A stretch of 64,000 nt of DNA from Hydrogenophaga sp. Root209. GTDB taxonomy: Bacteria; Pseudomonadota; Gammaproteobacteria; Burkholderiales; Burkholderiaceae_C. A program made the translations under genes and the position numbers. Positions 24,441 through 35,543 of the stretch are shown here, in pieces. The stretch covers positions 319,618 through 383,617 of the forward strand of contig NZ_LMIE01000022.1 in NCBI RefSeq assembly GCF_001428625.1. Reading direction: 5' to 3'. The notes beneath the pieces were generated by a model. That model ran no database searches. It saw only the letters and a list, made by a program, of their open reading frames with translations, and was not told the DNA's origin. Positions within the stretch are counted from its first letter, which is position 1. Each line of letters begins with the position of its first letter.

Positions 24441-25771
24441 TGAAGACGCTGTGCGTGTGGATGAACGGCCAGCGCGTGGGCACCTGGCACACGCGTGACG
24501 CCTCGCACTGGCTGACCTACGACGACAGCTGGATCGCATCCGACCGCGCACGCTCGCTCTCGCTCTCCCTGCCCTTGGGAGCAACGGAGATCAAGGGCGA
24601 GGCCGTGCGCAACTACTTCGACAACCTGTTGCCCGACAGCGAGCAGATCAGGCAGCGCCTTCGCCGGCGCTACAAAACCGCCTCGACCGATGTGGTGGAC
24701 CTGCTGGAGGCGATCGGGCGCGATTGCGTGGGCGCTGTGCAGTTGTTGCCAGAAGGGGTGACACCGCAGGGATGGGACTCCATTGCATGCCGGCCGCTGT
24801 CGGATCACGACGTCGCGCAAATCCTCGAAGGTGTGACCTCGGACGACTCACCCGATCAGAAGGATGCAGCTGGTTTTGACCATCGCCCGTTTCGCATTTC
24901 CATTGCCGGCGCGCAAGAGAAGACAGCGCTGCTGCAGCGCGATGGGAATTGGTTTCTGCCTTTGGGGGCCACACCCACGACCCACATCTTCAAGCTACCA
25001 CTGGGGCTCATCGGCGGCTCCCGGCGCGTGGATGCCAGCGACTCGGTACAAAACGAGTGGCTGTGCTCTCGCATCCTGAACGCATTGGGCCTGCCCGTGG
25101 CCACCACCACCATGGCCGAGTTCGAGGGGCAGAGGGTGTTGGTGGTCGAGCGCTTTGACCGCCAATGGGATGCGTCGCGGCAGTGGATTGCGCGCATCCC
25201 CCAAGAGGACTTCTGCCAGGCTCTGGGTCTGCCACCGGACAAGAAATACGAGCAGGACGGCGGGCCCGGCATCGAGCGCTGCCTGAGCGTGTTACGCCAG
25301 AGTCGCACCCCGGAGGACGTGGGCATCTTCCTGCTCGCCCAGCTTGCCTTCTACTTGTTGGCCGCAACCGACGGGCATGCGAAGAACTTCTCCATTTTCC
25401 TGGACGCTGGTGACTCCTACGAGATGACCCCGCTGTACGACGTGATATCGATGTGGCCGTACTACGGCGATGGCCATGGCCGCCTGCGGTACCGCGATGC
25501 CGTCCTTGCAATGGCGCTGCGTTCGAAGAACGCGCACTACCACCTCTACACCATCCAGGCGCGGCACTGGAGGACGCTGGCCCTGAGCAACGGCGGCGCA
25601 CAAATGTGGGAGGCGATGCAGGCGTTTGTTGAATCGGTGGAGGCGGCTCTGCACAGGGTGCAAGCCGAATTGACGCCCGATTTCCCCCAGCGCACGTGGG
25701 AACACGTCACCGACGGCATGCGGCAGCACGCCTCCCTCTTCAGCCGGCAAGCTGCTCTACTCAAGCCGTAA
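24440..25771 (+). CDS. hipA: HipA-like serine/threonine kinase toxin
   Basis: A 443-residue HipA protein. The N-terminal subdomain holds NYFDNLLPDSEQIRQRL. The P-loop-like segment with the autophosphorylated Ser is RISIAGAQEKTAL (near residue 152). The catalytic segment TDGHAKNFSIF (near 312) contains the Asp and Asn, and LYDVIS (near 334) the metal-binding Asp. E. coli HipA phosphorylates glutamyl-tRNA synthetase and stops translation; other HipA proteins hit other tRNA synthetases. All key residues are present, so the kinase looks active. TTG and GTG codons just upstream in frame are less likely starts than the ATG at 24440. Confidence 0.9.
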   Translation: MKTLCVWMNGQRVGTWHTRDASHWLTYDDSWIASDRARSLSLSLPLGATEIKGEAVRNYFDNLLPDSEQIRQRLRRRYKTASTDVVDLLEAIGRDCVGAVQLLPEGVTPQGWDSIACRPLSDHDVAQILEGVTSDDSPDQKDAAGFDHRPFRISIAGAQEKTALLQRDGNWFLPLGATPTTHIFKLPLGLIGGSRRVDASDSVQNEWLCSRILNALGLPVATTTMAEFEGQRVLVVERFDRQWDASRQWIARIPQEDFCQALGLPPDKKYEQDGGPGIERCLSVLRQSRTPEDVGIFLLAQLAFYLLAATDGHAKNFSIFLDAGDSYEMTPLYDVISMWPYYGDGHGRLRYRDAVLAMALRSKNAHYHLYTIQARHWRTLALSNGGAQMWEAMQAFVESVEAALHRVQAELTPDFPQRTWEHVTDGMRQHASLFSRQAALLKP

Positions 25772-25857
25772 GGCAACGCTGCAATGGCACAGCTCTGTCG
25801 AAGGGCTGCTGAGCGGCACAGGTCGATTCCGCCCACATCGGACCGCATACACTCACT

Positions 25858-28010
<2,153 letters not shown>

Positions 28011-28020
28011 GGCCTTGTGG

Positions 28021-28491
28021 TCAGGGCGCTTCGGGCGCCACCCGTGCCAGTGCCTCGCGCTTGCCCAGGGCCAGCAGCTCCAGGATCTTGGGCACACGGG
28101 AGGCGCGCGGCACGGCGCCGCCCGACTCCCATTTCCAGATCGAGAGCGAGGAGACGCCCAGCAGCCTGGCCATCTGTTCCTGCGTGAGGCCCAACCGGGC
28201 GCGCTGGGTTTTCAGGCGCTCCGCCGTGAACACCACCTTGCGCCCGGGCTTGCCCCGAGTAGCCGCCACGCTCGCAGCGCTGGCGGTGGTGGGCGCTGCC
28301 CGTGCAGGCTCGGTCCTCATCTTGCCCAGGCGGTTCAGTTCGGACTGCATGGCCTTGACCTGCTTCTTCAAGGCCGCGATCTCGGAGCGTTGAACCAAGG
28401 AAGCTTTGCGCACTGCGCCAATCTCCTCGCGCAGCTCCTTGCGTGCCACGCGAGCGATCTCTCTCTTAAGGGAATCGGCAAAAGTAGTCAT
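28021..28491 (-). CDS. XRE-family helix-turn-helix protein with N-terminal coiled coil
   Basis: A 156-residue protein. Residues 1-60 form a charged coiled coil (KREIARVARKELREEIG..VQRSEIAALKKQVKAMQSEL), then an Ala-rich linker, then a helix-turn-helix (about 95-150: RARLGLTQEQMARLLGVSSLSIWKWES) of the XRE/HipB type. The target is unknown. It converges with thiC, with only ten bases between stops, and is divergent from the small zinc-ribbon-like gene across 74 bases. An ATG nine bases upstream (28500) is an alternative start. Confidence 0.82.
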   Translation of the reverse strand: MTTFADSLKREIARVARKELREEIGAVRKASLVQRSEIAALKKQVKAMQSELNRLGKMRTEPARAAPTTASAASVAATRGKPGRKVVFTAERLKTQRARLGLTQEQMARLLGVSSLSIWKWESGGAVPRASRVPKILELLALGKREALARVAPEAP

Positions 28492-28565
28492 ACCGCCCAT
28501 GGTACGGCATCGGACATACCACAAACCAAGGCTCGCTGATCGCTTCCTCCAGTAGCATCCCTCAC

Positions 28566-28964
28566 ATGCCCACCCCCTCCGACCTTGAACGCCTGACCCC
28601 CGAAGCAGTGACCGCCATCGCGCAGGCGCACACCGCACCCGCCCCCTGCCCCACCTGTCGGCCCTACGCCAGCCCGGGCTGGGAATCGTTCCCCGCCTCG
28701 CAGGACGGCGCCGCGCTGCATCCGCTCGGTGCGCTGTGGTTGCCGGGCGACGACGAACCCACGCTGGAAGAGCACCGCCCCACCGGCGTGGACGTGTGGT
28801 CGGTCGACGCACCTATTTCGCTGGCCCACCACCCGTACAACCGCTGCGAAGTCTGGGCCTGCAAGGCCTGCGGCTTCCCATTCCTGCGCTACACCGAGTA
28901 CGGTGGTTACTACATCGACCAACGCATCCGCGAGCTGCGGGCCGGGCTGATCGTGCAGTCCTGA
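28566..28964 (+). CDS. Conserved hypothetical protein with two CxxC pairs
   Basis: A 132-residue soluble protein. CPTC near residue 28 and CKAC near 100 (CEVWACKACGFPFLRYTEYGGYY) form two CxxC pairs that could hold one zinc ion. The remainder is unremarkable. No function is assigned. It stands alone, divergent from the XRE gene. Confidence 0.72.
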   Translation: MPTPSDLERLTPEAVTAIAQAHTAPAPCPTCRPYASPGWESFPASQDGAALHPLGALWLPGDDEPTLEEHRPTGVDVWSVDAPISLAHHPYNRCEVWACKACGFPFLRYTEYGGYYIDQRIRELRAGLIVQS

Positions 28965-29053
28965 GCGCCTGAATCCCACTAGGGTTATCGATCTGACGAT
29001 GCCATCGTGTGCATGCTTACCATCGGGTTCATGACCAACCGACGGAGACAAGC

Positions 29054-30022
29054 ATGTTGAAAAATCTGGTGGTGGGCGCCCTGGTGTCCACGGTGATGGC
29101 GACCTCGGCCTCGGTGGCCTTTGCACAGGAATGGCCCGCGGCCAAACCGATCCGCGTGATTGCGGTCTTTCCACCGGGCGGCTCGGTCGATCAGGTCTCG
29201 CGCATCCTGGCCGAGGCCCTGCGCGTGCAGCTCAACCAGTCGGTGATCGTGGAGAACATCGGCGGCGCCTCGGGCGTGATCGGCACCGCGGCGGTGGCCA
29301 AGGCCGCTCCCGACGGCTACACCATCGGCGTGGTGTTCGACACCCACGCGGTGAACCCGGCGCTCAAGCCCGGCATGGCCTTCGACACCATGAAGGACCT
29401 GGAGCACATCACCCTGATCGGCACTGCGCCCATGGTGCTGGCCGCCACCAAGGGTTCGCCCATCACCAGCTTTGCCCAGCTGGTGACCGAAGCCAAGGCG
29501 AAAAAATCCACCAGCTACGGCACCATCGGCACCGGCAGCCTGGGGCATCTGGCGATTGCGCAGATGGCGAAGAACGCCGGCTTCGACTGGACCCACGTGC
29601 CCTACAAGGGCGGCGGCCCGCTGATGAACGATGCGATCGCCGGCCACGTGCCGCTGGCCGTGGGTTCGCTGTTCCTGGTCAAGCCGCATGCCGACTCGGG
29701 CAACGTGAAGCCGCTGGCGGTGAGCACGAGCAAGCGCTCCAAGGACATGCCCAACGTGCCGACCATCGCCGAGAGCGGCTTCCCGGGTTTTGACGCGCCT
29801 GCCTGGTGGGGTGTGATCGGCCCGGCCAGGATGCCGCCGGCCATCACCAGCCGCATCCACGCCGCCGTGGCCGCCGCGCTGAAGAACCCCGACGTGGCCA
29901 AGAAGCTCGAAGCCCAGGGCATCGAGCTGGTGGGCGGTGGCCCCGAGGTGTTCAAGCCGTTTGTGGAAAAGCAGATGACGACCTGGTCGGCCTTCATCAA
30001 GGCGAACAACATCACGGAATGA
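29054..30022 (+). CDS. Tripartite tricarboxylate transporter (Bug family) substrate-binding protein
   Basis: A 322-residue periplasmic binding protein. Signal peptide about residues 1-25 (VVGALVSTVMATSASVAFAQ). Bug hallmarks: IRVIAVFPPGGSVDQVSRIL, VENIGGASGVIGTAAV, APDGYTIG and VPYKGGGPLMNDAIAGHV. A GGAG site at 29043-29046 supports the ATG at 29054. No TctA or TctB gene lies nearby, so this is an orphan binding protein of a family expanded in Burkholderiales. Ligand unknown. Confidence 0.9.
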   Translation: MLKNLVVGALVSTVMATSASVAFAQEWPAAKPIRVIAVFPPGGSVDQVSRILAEALRVQLNQSVIVENIGGASGVIGTAAVAKAAPDGYTIGVVFDTHAVNPALKPGMAFDTMKDLEHITLIGTAPMVLAATKGSPITSFAQLVTEAKAKKSTSYGTIGTGSLGHLAIAQMAKNAGFDWTHVPYKGGGPLMNDAIAGHVPLAVGSLFLVKPHADSGNVKPLAVSTSKRSKDMPNVPTIAESGFPGFDAPAWWGVIGPARMPPAITSRIHAAVAAALKNPDVAKKLEAQGIELVGGGPEVFKPFVEKQMTTWSAFIKANNITE

Positions 30023-30164
30023 GTTGGGGAACGGCGGGCGATGGGAGGGAACGGAGGGCTTGGTTCAGGCCGTCCCGCACTTGGTAGTGGTACGGCCCCC
30101 ACCAACTTGGGCGCCCCCTCTCGACCCAGTGCAGTTGGTCGTACTGGAGCAGTGGAGGACAGCA

Positions 30165-30350
30165 GTGCGTGCCCGTCTTGTCTCTGCAGAATACCGTGGT
30201 GGCGCCCAGCGTCTCGATGACATTGATGCGCCGGGTGGCGACCCAACGGGAACGAACCGCATTCTTGTTGCGCAGCATCAATGTGTCGGCGATTGGAACG
30301 GCCAGAATGGCTTGCGGCATAACCGCGATCGCCTGGCCCCGGCTGACGTG
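30165..30350 (-). pseudogene. Remnant of a P-type cation-transporting ATPase
   Basis: Read on the minus strand, this stretch encodes a degraded piece around the phosphorylation site of a P-type ATPase: RNKNAVR, then INVIETLGATTVFCRDKTGT, against a family pattern RNAVIR..PAVETLGATTVICSDKTGT. The phosphorylated Asp motif DKTGT is intact but the flanks diverge and no domain continues on either side. The remaining bases of the 30023-30373 gap show no recognisable gene. Confidence 0.55.
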
Positions 30351-30373
30351 ATGTGTGGTGAAGGAGTTTCTTG

Positions 30374-30748
30374 GTGTGCATGTCATGTAACTCGCGGGTG
30401 ACAACCTTGCTCGTCGCTGTGGCACTGGCAGCCCCTGCTGCTGCCCAGAGTCGCGGTGAGTTGCTGTACACCACTCATTGCAGCGCCTGCCATTCGGAAC
30501 AGATCCACTGGCGCTCCGCGAAGGCCGTTACGGACTGGACAAGTCTCAAGGCCGAGGTCCTCAAGTGGCAAGGCATGGCAAGGCTGGCGTGGAGCGAAGA
30601 CGATGTGACCGACGTTGCACGCTTCCTGAACGAGCGCATCTACCGTTTCGAGACACCCCTCGCAGCGGCGTCGAAAGTTCCTCCGAGCCTGCGGGCGCCT
30701 CTTGCGGGTGATTCAATCCGTCACACCGATCACCCGGATCTCAGGTGA
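30374..30748 (+). CDS. Small c-type cytochrome
   Basis: A secreted protein of 124 residues with a signal peptide (TTLLVAVALAAPAAAQS) and one haem c attachment site, CSACH, near residue 40. A later Met in GMARLAWSEDD could be the sixth haem ligand. It would act in the periplasm as an electron carrier or subunit. An AGGAG site at 30362-30366 fits the GTG at 30374 best; ATG at 30380 and TTG at 30371 are in frame too. Confidence 0.8.
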   Translation: MCMSCNSRVTTLLVAVALAAPAAAQSRGELLYTTHCSACHSEQIHWRSAKAVTDWTSLKAEVLKWQGMARLAWSEDDVTDVARFLNERIYRFETPLAAASKVPPSLRAPLAGDSIRHTDHPDLR

Positions 30749-30784
30749 CCTGCCCACGAATCGACCGCTCGGAGAGCTCACACC

Positions 30785-31027
30785 ATGCCCAAACGCCGAA
30801 CCCTCACCCCGTCCCAGGCCAACCGTGCGCCGAAGGCAAGCACCAATGTCCTGCCAGACACTTCGGCCAGGGAGAACCCGGTCGAGCAGCGCGAGGCGTT
30901 CAGCGACATCGAGCGCGCGGTGCAACACGCGTCCACCTCGGTCGAAACCGGCGCCCACGGCACCCGCGGCGAGCCGGACGCTGCGGGTTTTCTTGAACCC
31001 CGTGCGCGCGGTGCAGGTGCTCCGTAG
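30785..31027 (+). CDS. Small hypothetical protein (80 aa)
   Basis: An 80-residue hydrophilic, probably disordered product (MPKRRTLTPSQANRAPKAST start) with a GGAGAG site 10 bases before the ATG. No family recognised. Because GC-rich DNA opens many chance frames, the call rests mainly on the ribosome site and position between two genes on the same strand. Confidence 0.4.
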   Translation: MPKRRTLTPSQANRAPKASTNVLPDTSARENPVEQREAFSDIERAVQHASTSVETGAHGTRGEPDAAGFLEPRARGAGAP

Positions 31028-31084
31028 CCATCAGGTTGCACTTTCCATGGTTCTCACAACCCGCCCAACGGCGACCGATCGGAC

Positions 31085-31792
31085 ATGAGCATGAGATCCC
31101 TGCGCAGCCACACCGAACGTCACCGAACGGACCGCATCGGCTGGTTGCGCGCTTCGGTGCTGGGTGCCAACGATGGCATCGTGTCCACCGCGAGCCTCGT
31201 GGTCGGCGTGGCCGCTGCGGGATCGAGTCACAGCAATGTTCTGCTCACCGGTGTGGCGGGGCTGGTGGCGGGGGCGATGTCGATGGCCGCAGGCGAATAC
31301 GTGTCGGTTCATTCACAGGCGGACACCGAGGCCGCCGACCTGCTGCGCGAGAAAGGGGAACTGGAGGCGGACCCGGCTGCGGAGCAACGCGAGTTGACGG
31401 CGATCTACGTGGGCCGGGGGCTGGGACCCGACCTGGCGCGGCAGGTGGCCGCACAGCTGATGACGCATGACGCGATAGGCGCCCATGGGCGCGACGAACT
31501 CGGCATCTTCGACTCCCACCTGGCCCGACCGATTCAAGCGGCTCTGGCCTCTGCCGCGAGCTTCGCGCTGGGCGCCCTGCTTCCGTTGGCCGTGACCGCC
31601 CTGGCCCCCGAGCGGGGAGTGATTGCCTGGGTCACCGGGCTTTCGCTCGCCTTCCTGGCCCTGCTGGGTGCTGTTGCCGCCCAGGTGGGCGGTGCCCGGG
31701 TCCTTGCCGGTGCCTGGCGCGTGTTTTTCTGGGGCGCCCTGGCCATGGGCATCACCGCAGCAGTGGGGTCCATGTTTGGTACGGTCGTGTGA
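31085..31792 (+). CDS. VIT1/CCC1-family metal ion transporter
   Basis: A 235-residue membrane protein of the vacuolar iron transporter family. The first helix holds RASVLGANDGIVSTASLVVGVAAA and the second GLVAGAMSMAAGEYVSVHSQAD, the two most conserved blocks. A cytoplasmic Glu-rich segment (EKGELEADPAAEQREL) that binds metal follows, then three more helices. The family moves Fe2+ or Mn2+ out of the cytoplasm. It stands among stress-type small genes. Confidence 0.88.
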   Translation: MSMRSLRSHTERHRTDRIGWLRASVLGANDGIVSTASLVVGVAAAGSSHSNVLLTGVAGLVAGAMSMAAGEYVSVHSQADTEAADLLREKGELEADPAAEQRELTAIYVGRGLGPDLARQVAAQLMTHDAIGAHGRDELGIFDSHLARPIQAALASAASFALGALLPLAVTALAPERGVIAWVTGLSLAFLALLGAVAAQVGGARVLAGAWRVFFWGALAMGITAAVGSMFGTVV

Positions 31793-31829
31793 TCGGCACG
31801 CCCCGAAATTTCGCCATCGGCTGACGCGT

Positions 31830-32150
31830 TGGCCGGGTGTGGGGCAGCAGTCGGTCGAACTCGTTCCGCACCACCCCATAGCACTCGCAAACCTGCTTCT
31901 CGAGGCCTGCGCGGTCGAGCACCTCAATGTGCCTGCGCCAATAGCTGATCAGGCCCTGTGACTGCGAACGCAACGCTTCCTCATGGACCGGCGCCGGCCA
32001 TCTCGTCTTGCAGCAGCCCTGCCGGCAGACGCAGCGCCCCGCCGGGGCTCACCACCGAGGCCCGGTTGGGCATGGAGCCACCCCCCAGCCGCAGCTCGAT
32101 ACCCACCATGCCTTCATTGCCGATGTCCGCGAGTTCTCCAGTCGCTCCGG
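31830..32150 (-). pseudogene. Decayed Crp/Fnr-family regulator
   Basis: Two minus-strand pieces in different frames match parts of one regulator. The piece at about 31981-32150 reads IGNEGMVGIELRLGGGSMP, like the cyclic-nucleotide-type sensor domain. The piece at about 31835-31970 reads GLISYWRRHIEVLDRAGLE then KQVCECYGVVRNEFDRLLP, the typical C-terminus. The middle of the protein, including the recognition helix, is missing, with a stop and frame change between the pieces. The gene is dead. The rest of 31793-32303 shows no other gene. Confidence 0.65.
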
Positions 32151-32303
32151 GAGCCGGACCTCCTCCAGATGCGCTGCCCGGCGCCGTCGCACATTGGGCG
32201 GCGGGCTGTCGATGACAAGGTTTGATGGTGGTGAACATGAGATGCACATGCCGCGCACCCTCACCTGTCTTCGCGTTTCGCGAAGAGCGACTCGGTCGGC
32301 GTT

Positions 32304-32525
32304 TCACCCCTTCGTGAACCAGGAGTCGGTCGCCTTGCGCTCCCAGGCGGCCAGTTGCTTTTCGGCGTCTTCCTTGGCAATGCCATAGCGCTCCTGGATC
32401 TTGCCGGCGAGTTGGTCGCGGTGCCCGGCAACGACGTCCAGATCGTCATCGGTCAGCTTGCCCCACTCCGCCTTGACCTTGCCAGTGACCTGTTTCCAGT
32501 TGCCCTTGATGCGATCCCAGTTCAT
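32304..32525 (-). CDS. CsbD-family stress protein
   Basis: A 73-residue hydrophilic protein, MNWDRIKGNWKQVTGKVKAE at the start, matching the CsbD family, small proteins induced in general stress or stationary phase with no known biochemical role. A GGAGAA site precedes the ATG by 6 bases. It is followed upstream by a BON lipoprotein gene on the same strand. Confidence 0.92.
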   Translation of the reverse strand: MNWDRIKGNWKQVTGKVKAEWGKLTDDDLDVVAGHRDQLAGKIQERYGIAKEDAEKQLAAWERKATDSWFTKG

Positions 32526-32580
32526 GTCGGTTCTCCTTCAGTGGTTGGAAAAAGAGCGGCGGCAGGTGCGATGCACCCGC

Positions 32581-32895
32581 TCAAGGCCGCACAGCAATTT
32601 CGTTGCGGACAGCCTTCACGCCGTTGACCTGCCGGGCGAGGGATTCGGCAGTGGTCTTTTCGGCGACGCTTTTTGCGAAACCCGACAACATGACGGTCCC
32701 GTTGAGGGTTTCGACACGGATGCTGGTCGCGTCAACCGTCTTGTTTTCGGCAAAGCTGCTCTTCACCCGGGTGGTGATGACCGTGTCGTCGACATAGGCG
32801 CCCACGGATTCCTGGCCGCGCGTCACGGCACAGCCGGACGCGGAGAGCAACAGCAGGGCAGAAAAACCAGCGGCAAGCGCGTGACGGGTGTTCAT
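32581..32895 (-). CDS. BON-domain lipoprotein (OsmY-like)
   Basis: A 104-residue exported protein. The signal peptide ends in a lipobox LLSASGC (Cys near residue 20), so it is probably lipid-anchored. One BON domain follows (about 35-104: VDDTVITTRVKSSF through VNGVKAVRNEI). BON proteins bind membranes or polysaccharide and are linked to osmotic stress. The ATG at 32895 has GGAG eight bases before it. Likely co-expressed with csbD. Confidence 0.88.
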   Translation of the reverse strand: MNTRHALAAGFSALLLLSASGCAVTRGQESVGAYVDDTVITTRVKSSFAENKTVDATSIRVETLNGTVMLSGFAKSVAEKTTAESLARQVNGVKAVRNEIAVRP

Positions 32896-33031
32896 GGCGG
32901 GACTCCTGTGGTGGTGTTCAAACGATGGATGGAGGATCAACTCCAGCGCATTCCATCTTGAGCGGGCAGACGGACCCGGCGTTGATTCAACTCAACGCCA
33001 GCGCAAGCAAACTCTCGCGTTACCCAAGGCA

Positions 33032-33045
33032 TTGACACAGATCAA
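33032..33045 (+). promoter_or_regulatory. FNR/Anr-type box before a gene remnant
   Basis: TTGACACAGATCAA fits TTGAT-N4-ATCAA with one change. It lies a few bases before a carbamate kinase fragment. As an intact gene does not follow, it is either a relic or carried by chance. Confidence 0.35.
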
Positions 33046-33051
33046 GGCTCA

Positions 33052-33162
33052 GGAGGTATACCGGTGGCGCAGCTGGTCGACGGGACCTGCATCGGCGTGG
33101 AAGCCGTGATCGACAAGGACCAGTCCAGCGGCCTGCTGGCGCCAGGCCATTGGACTGGATGA
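33052..33162 (+). pseudogene. Carbamate kinase (arcC) fragment
   Basis: The frame GGA GGT ATA CCG reads GGIPV and then GVEAVIDKDQSSGLLA before a stop at 33160-33162. Carbamate kinases share GGGGIPV followed within about 15-25 residues by GVEAVIDKDLASALLA. Only this central piece remains. From 33163 to 33377 no gene is recognised. Confidence 0.55.
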
Positions 33163-33377
33163 AGTCCAACAGACCTGAGACACTCGGCGGTTCATCTGAT
33201 CAGGCGCGGCGCACGCCGCAGTGATCCATCGTTGCAAGCGGTGACTGGACCTCCCAGTCCACCGAACGTGGTGGAACGACTGGTATGGGGGGACCTGCGG
33301 CCGTTCGGGCTCTGGTTGTTGCAATAAACGGAAGGCACCTTCGATGCTGGCTCGAATGTCCGCCCTGAAGAGGAAAG

Positions 33378-34301
33378 TCACTTCAGTCGACGAACAGAGG
33401 CACGCGGCTTGCGTTCCAACAAACAATCGACGAATGCTTCCAGTGCGGGCGATGGGTGGCGCCTGTTCGAGTAGTACAGAAACAGCCCTGGCCGTGCAAT
33501 CGACCAATCATCGAGGACCTGCACCAGACGTCCCCTGGCGAGATGTTCGTCGACGTGCTCGCGATCGAACGCATAGGCAACACCAAGACCTTGCACAGCG
33601 GCGGCAACGCCGATGTCCGAGTGGTTGGTGATCAGCGGACCCTCCGCTGCGATCTCCAGTCGCGTTCCCTTTTTCTCGAACGTCCAATGCCACGCCCGGC
33701 CGTCTTCCTGCAGTCGCCAGTTGATGCAGGCGTGGGTGTGCAGATCCGTGGGTACATGCGGGGTGCCCCGATCCTCCAGGTATTTCGGGGAAGCCACGGC
33801 GATCATTTTCAGATCGGGTGTCAAGCGCACGGCGATCATGTCTTTCTCCAGCCGCGCGCCCACGCGAATGCCAGCATCAAAGCGGCCGGCGACGATGTCG
33901 GTGAGCCTGTCGTCCACCACGATGTCCAGTACCACGTCGGGGTGCGCACGGTGAAACTGGCCCAGCCGTGGCGCGATGACTTGCCGCGCCGCCATGCCCA
34001 GTGTGTTGATGCGAAGCGTTCCACTCGTCTGGCCTGCCGCCGCGCTGGCCCCGGCCACGGCGTCGGCCATGTCCCGGAACAAGGGCGCGATGCGCGAGTA
34101 CAGCTGCTCTCCTGTGGTGGTTGGCGCCACGCTGCGCGTGGTGCGGTTGAGCAGCCGCGCGCCAAGCCGATCCTCCAGCTGCCGAATGGTCTGACTGAGT
34201 GCTGAGGGCGAAAGACCCAGGTGCTCTGCGGCGCGCGCAAAGCTCGACCTCTCAACCACAGCGACAAAGGCCTTCAGTTCAGCAAACTCCGAGCCACGCA
34301 T
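33378..34301 (-). CDS. LysR-family transcriptional regulator
   Basis: A 307-residue LysR regulator. The helix-turn-helix is at residues about 5-62 (ELKAFVAVVERSSFARAAEHLGLSPSALSQTIRQLED). The C-terminal effector domain begins GTLRINTLGMAAR and includes DAGIRVGARLEKDMIAVRL. It belongs to the CrgA/PA14-like subgroup. It is divergent from the NTF2-like/SDR pair across 99 bases and very likely controls it. The ATG at 34301 (MRGSEFAEL) is chosen over an in-frame one ten codons upstream. Confidence 0.92.
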   Translation of the reverse strand: MRGSEFAELKAFVAVVERSSFARAAEHLGLSPSALSQTIRQLEDRLGARLLNRTTRSVAPTTTGEQLYSRIAPLFRDMADAVAGASAAAGQTSGTLRINTLGMAARQVIAPRLGQFHRAHPDVVLDIVVDDRLTDIVAGRFDAGIRVGARLEKDMIAVRLTPDLKMIAVASPKYLEDRGTPHVPTDLHTHACINWRLQEDGRAWHWTFEKKGTRLEIAAEGPLITNHSDIGVAAAVQGLGVAYAFDREHVDEHLARGRLVQVLDDWSIARPGLFLYYSNRRHPSPALEAFVDCLLERKPRASVRRLK

Positions 34302-34400
34302 TCTGCATCCGTTTCTAAACAAGCCATTCAAATTCTAGGCCATTCACTTATCCTGCGCGCAGCCGCATCCTTTGGTCTCCACCACCCAGGAGTACCGACC

Positions 34401-34730
34401 ATGACCCACTTGACGCTCCCCGAACCGATTGCCGCCTACTTTGAAGCCGACAAACGAAACTCCGAAGCGCTGGCGCGATGCTTCACCCCACAAGCCACCG
34501 TGAAAGACGAAGGCCGAACGCACCAAGGGCTCGACGCCATCAAGGCGTGGAAGGCAGCGGCATCCAGGCAGTACACGTACACCACCGAGCCATTCGCCCT
34601 GCAGCAGCAGAACGGACTTCACATTGTCTGCAGCCACGTGGCGGGCAACTTTCCCGGCAGCCCGGTCGATCTTCAGTACCGCTTTCGCCTGGAACGCGGG
34701 CTGATCTCCAGTCTGGAGATTTCCGCATGA
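34401..34730 (+). CDS. NTF2-like/SnoaL-type protein
   Basis: A 109-residue protein of the NTF2-like fold: [22 protein letters not shown], then [18 protein letters not shown] and a C-terminal strand [14 protein letters not shown]. SnoaL-like members are small isomerases, hydrolases or binding proteins. AGGAG lies 9 bases before the ATG. It is coupled to the next SDR by an ATGA overlap. Substrate unknown. Confidence 0.87.
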   Translation: MTHLTLPEPIAAYFEADKRNSEALARCFTPQATVKDEGRTHQGLDAIKAWKAAASRQYTYTTEPFALQQQNGLHIVCSHVAGNFPGSPVDLQYRFRLERGLISSLEISA

Positions 34731-35509
34731 GCTTCGACCTCCAACTCCACGGACGGCGGGCACTCGTCACGGGCGGCACCAAAGGCGTGGGCGCCTCCGT
34801 CGTTCAAGGTCTGCGCGATGCCGGTGTGCAGGTGATGGCCACGGCGCGCTCCGTGCCCCCACATTCTCCCGAAGGCGTGTTCCACATCGCCGCAGACCTC
34901 TCGACAGCCGAGGGTGCCGCCGCCGTGGCGCACCTGGTGCTCGAGCGTTGGGGCGGCGTTGACATCCTGGTCAACGTGCTGGGCGGCTCCAGCGCGCCGG
35001 GCGGTGGCTTCGCGGCGCTGGATGATGCGCAGTGGTTTGCCGAACTGAACCAGAACCTCATGCCCGCTGTGCGTCTGGACCGCGCACTGCTGCCGGCCAT
35101 GCTGGCACAGGGCTCGGGCGTCATCGTCCACGTCAGCTCCATCCAGCGCCTGCTGCCGCTGCCGGAGTCGACGACCGCCTACGCGGCGGCCAAGGCCGCC
35201 TTGTCCACCTACAGCAAAGCCTTGTCAAAAGAGGTGACGCCCCAGGGCGTTCGCGTGCTGAGCGTGGCGCCCGGCTGGGTGGAAACAGACGCTGCTAAGG
35301 CGCTGATCGAGCGCGTGGCCGCCCAGGCCGGCACAGACCACGAGGGCGGCCAGCAGATCATCATGCAGTCGCTGGGTGGCATTCCGCTGGGACGGCCGGC
35401 GAAGCCGCAGGAAGTGGCCGATCTCATCGTTTTTCTGGTGTCACCCAGGGCGAGTTCGATCACGGGCACGGAGTACGTGATCGACGGGGGCACCGTCCCC
35501 ACCGTCTAG
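34727..35509 (+). CDS. SDR-family oxidoreductase
   Basis: A 260-residue short-chain dehydrogenase. The cofactor motif is TGGTKGVG (near residue 15), the structural motif is altered to VNVLGG where NNAG is usual, the catalytic Ser lies in VSSIQ and the YxxxK motif is YAAAK near 152. The C-terminal [14 protein letters not shown] is typical. The VLGG form occurs in one SDR subgroup. It forms an operon with the NTF2-like gene under the LysR regulator. Confidence 0.9.
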   Translation: MSFDLQLHGRRALVTGGTKGVGASVVQGLRDAGVQVMATARSVPPHSPEGVFHIAADLSTAEGAAAVAHLVLERWGGVDILVNVLGGSSAPGGGFAALDDAQWFAELNQNLMPAVRLDRALLPAMLAQGSGVIVHVSSIQRLLPLPESTTAYAAAKAALSTYSKALSKEVTPQGVRVLSVAPGWVETDAAKALIERVAAQAGTDHEGGQQIIMQSLGGIPLGRPAKPQEVADLIVFLVSPRASSITGTEYVIDGGTVPTV

Positions 35510-35543
35510 AGGCACTCCGCTGCAGCCGGCAAGCACGGCAGCC

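Noticed and set aside
30745-30996. Alternative 83-codon frame over the small hypothetical gene at 30785
   Set aside because: No ribosome site, and its composition (His, Arg, Pro) looks like an out-of-frame reading.
33163-33377. Minus-strand frame reading ADIRASIEGAFRLLQQ as a possible gene piece
   Set aside because: No recognisable family, no ribosome site, and it overlaps the LysR gene end.
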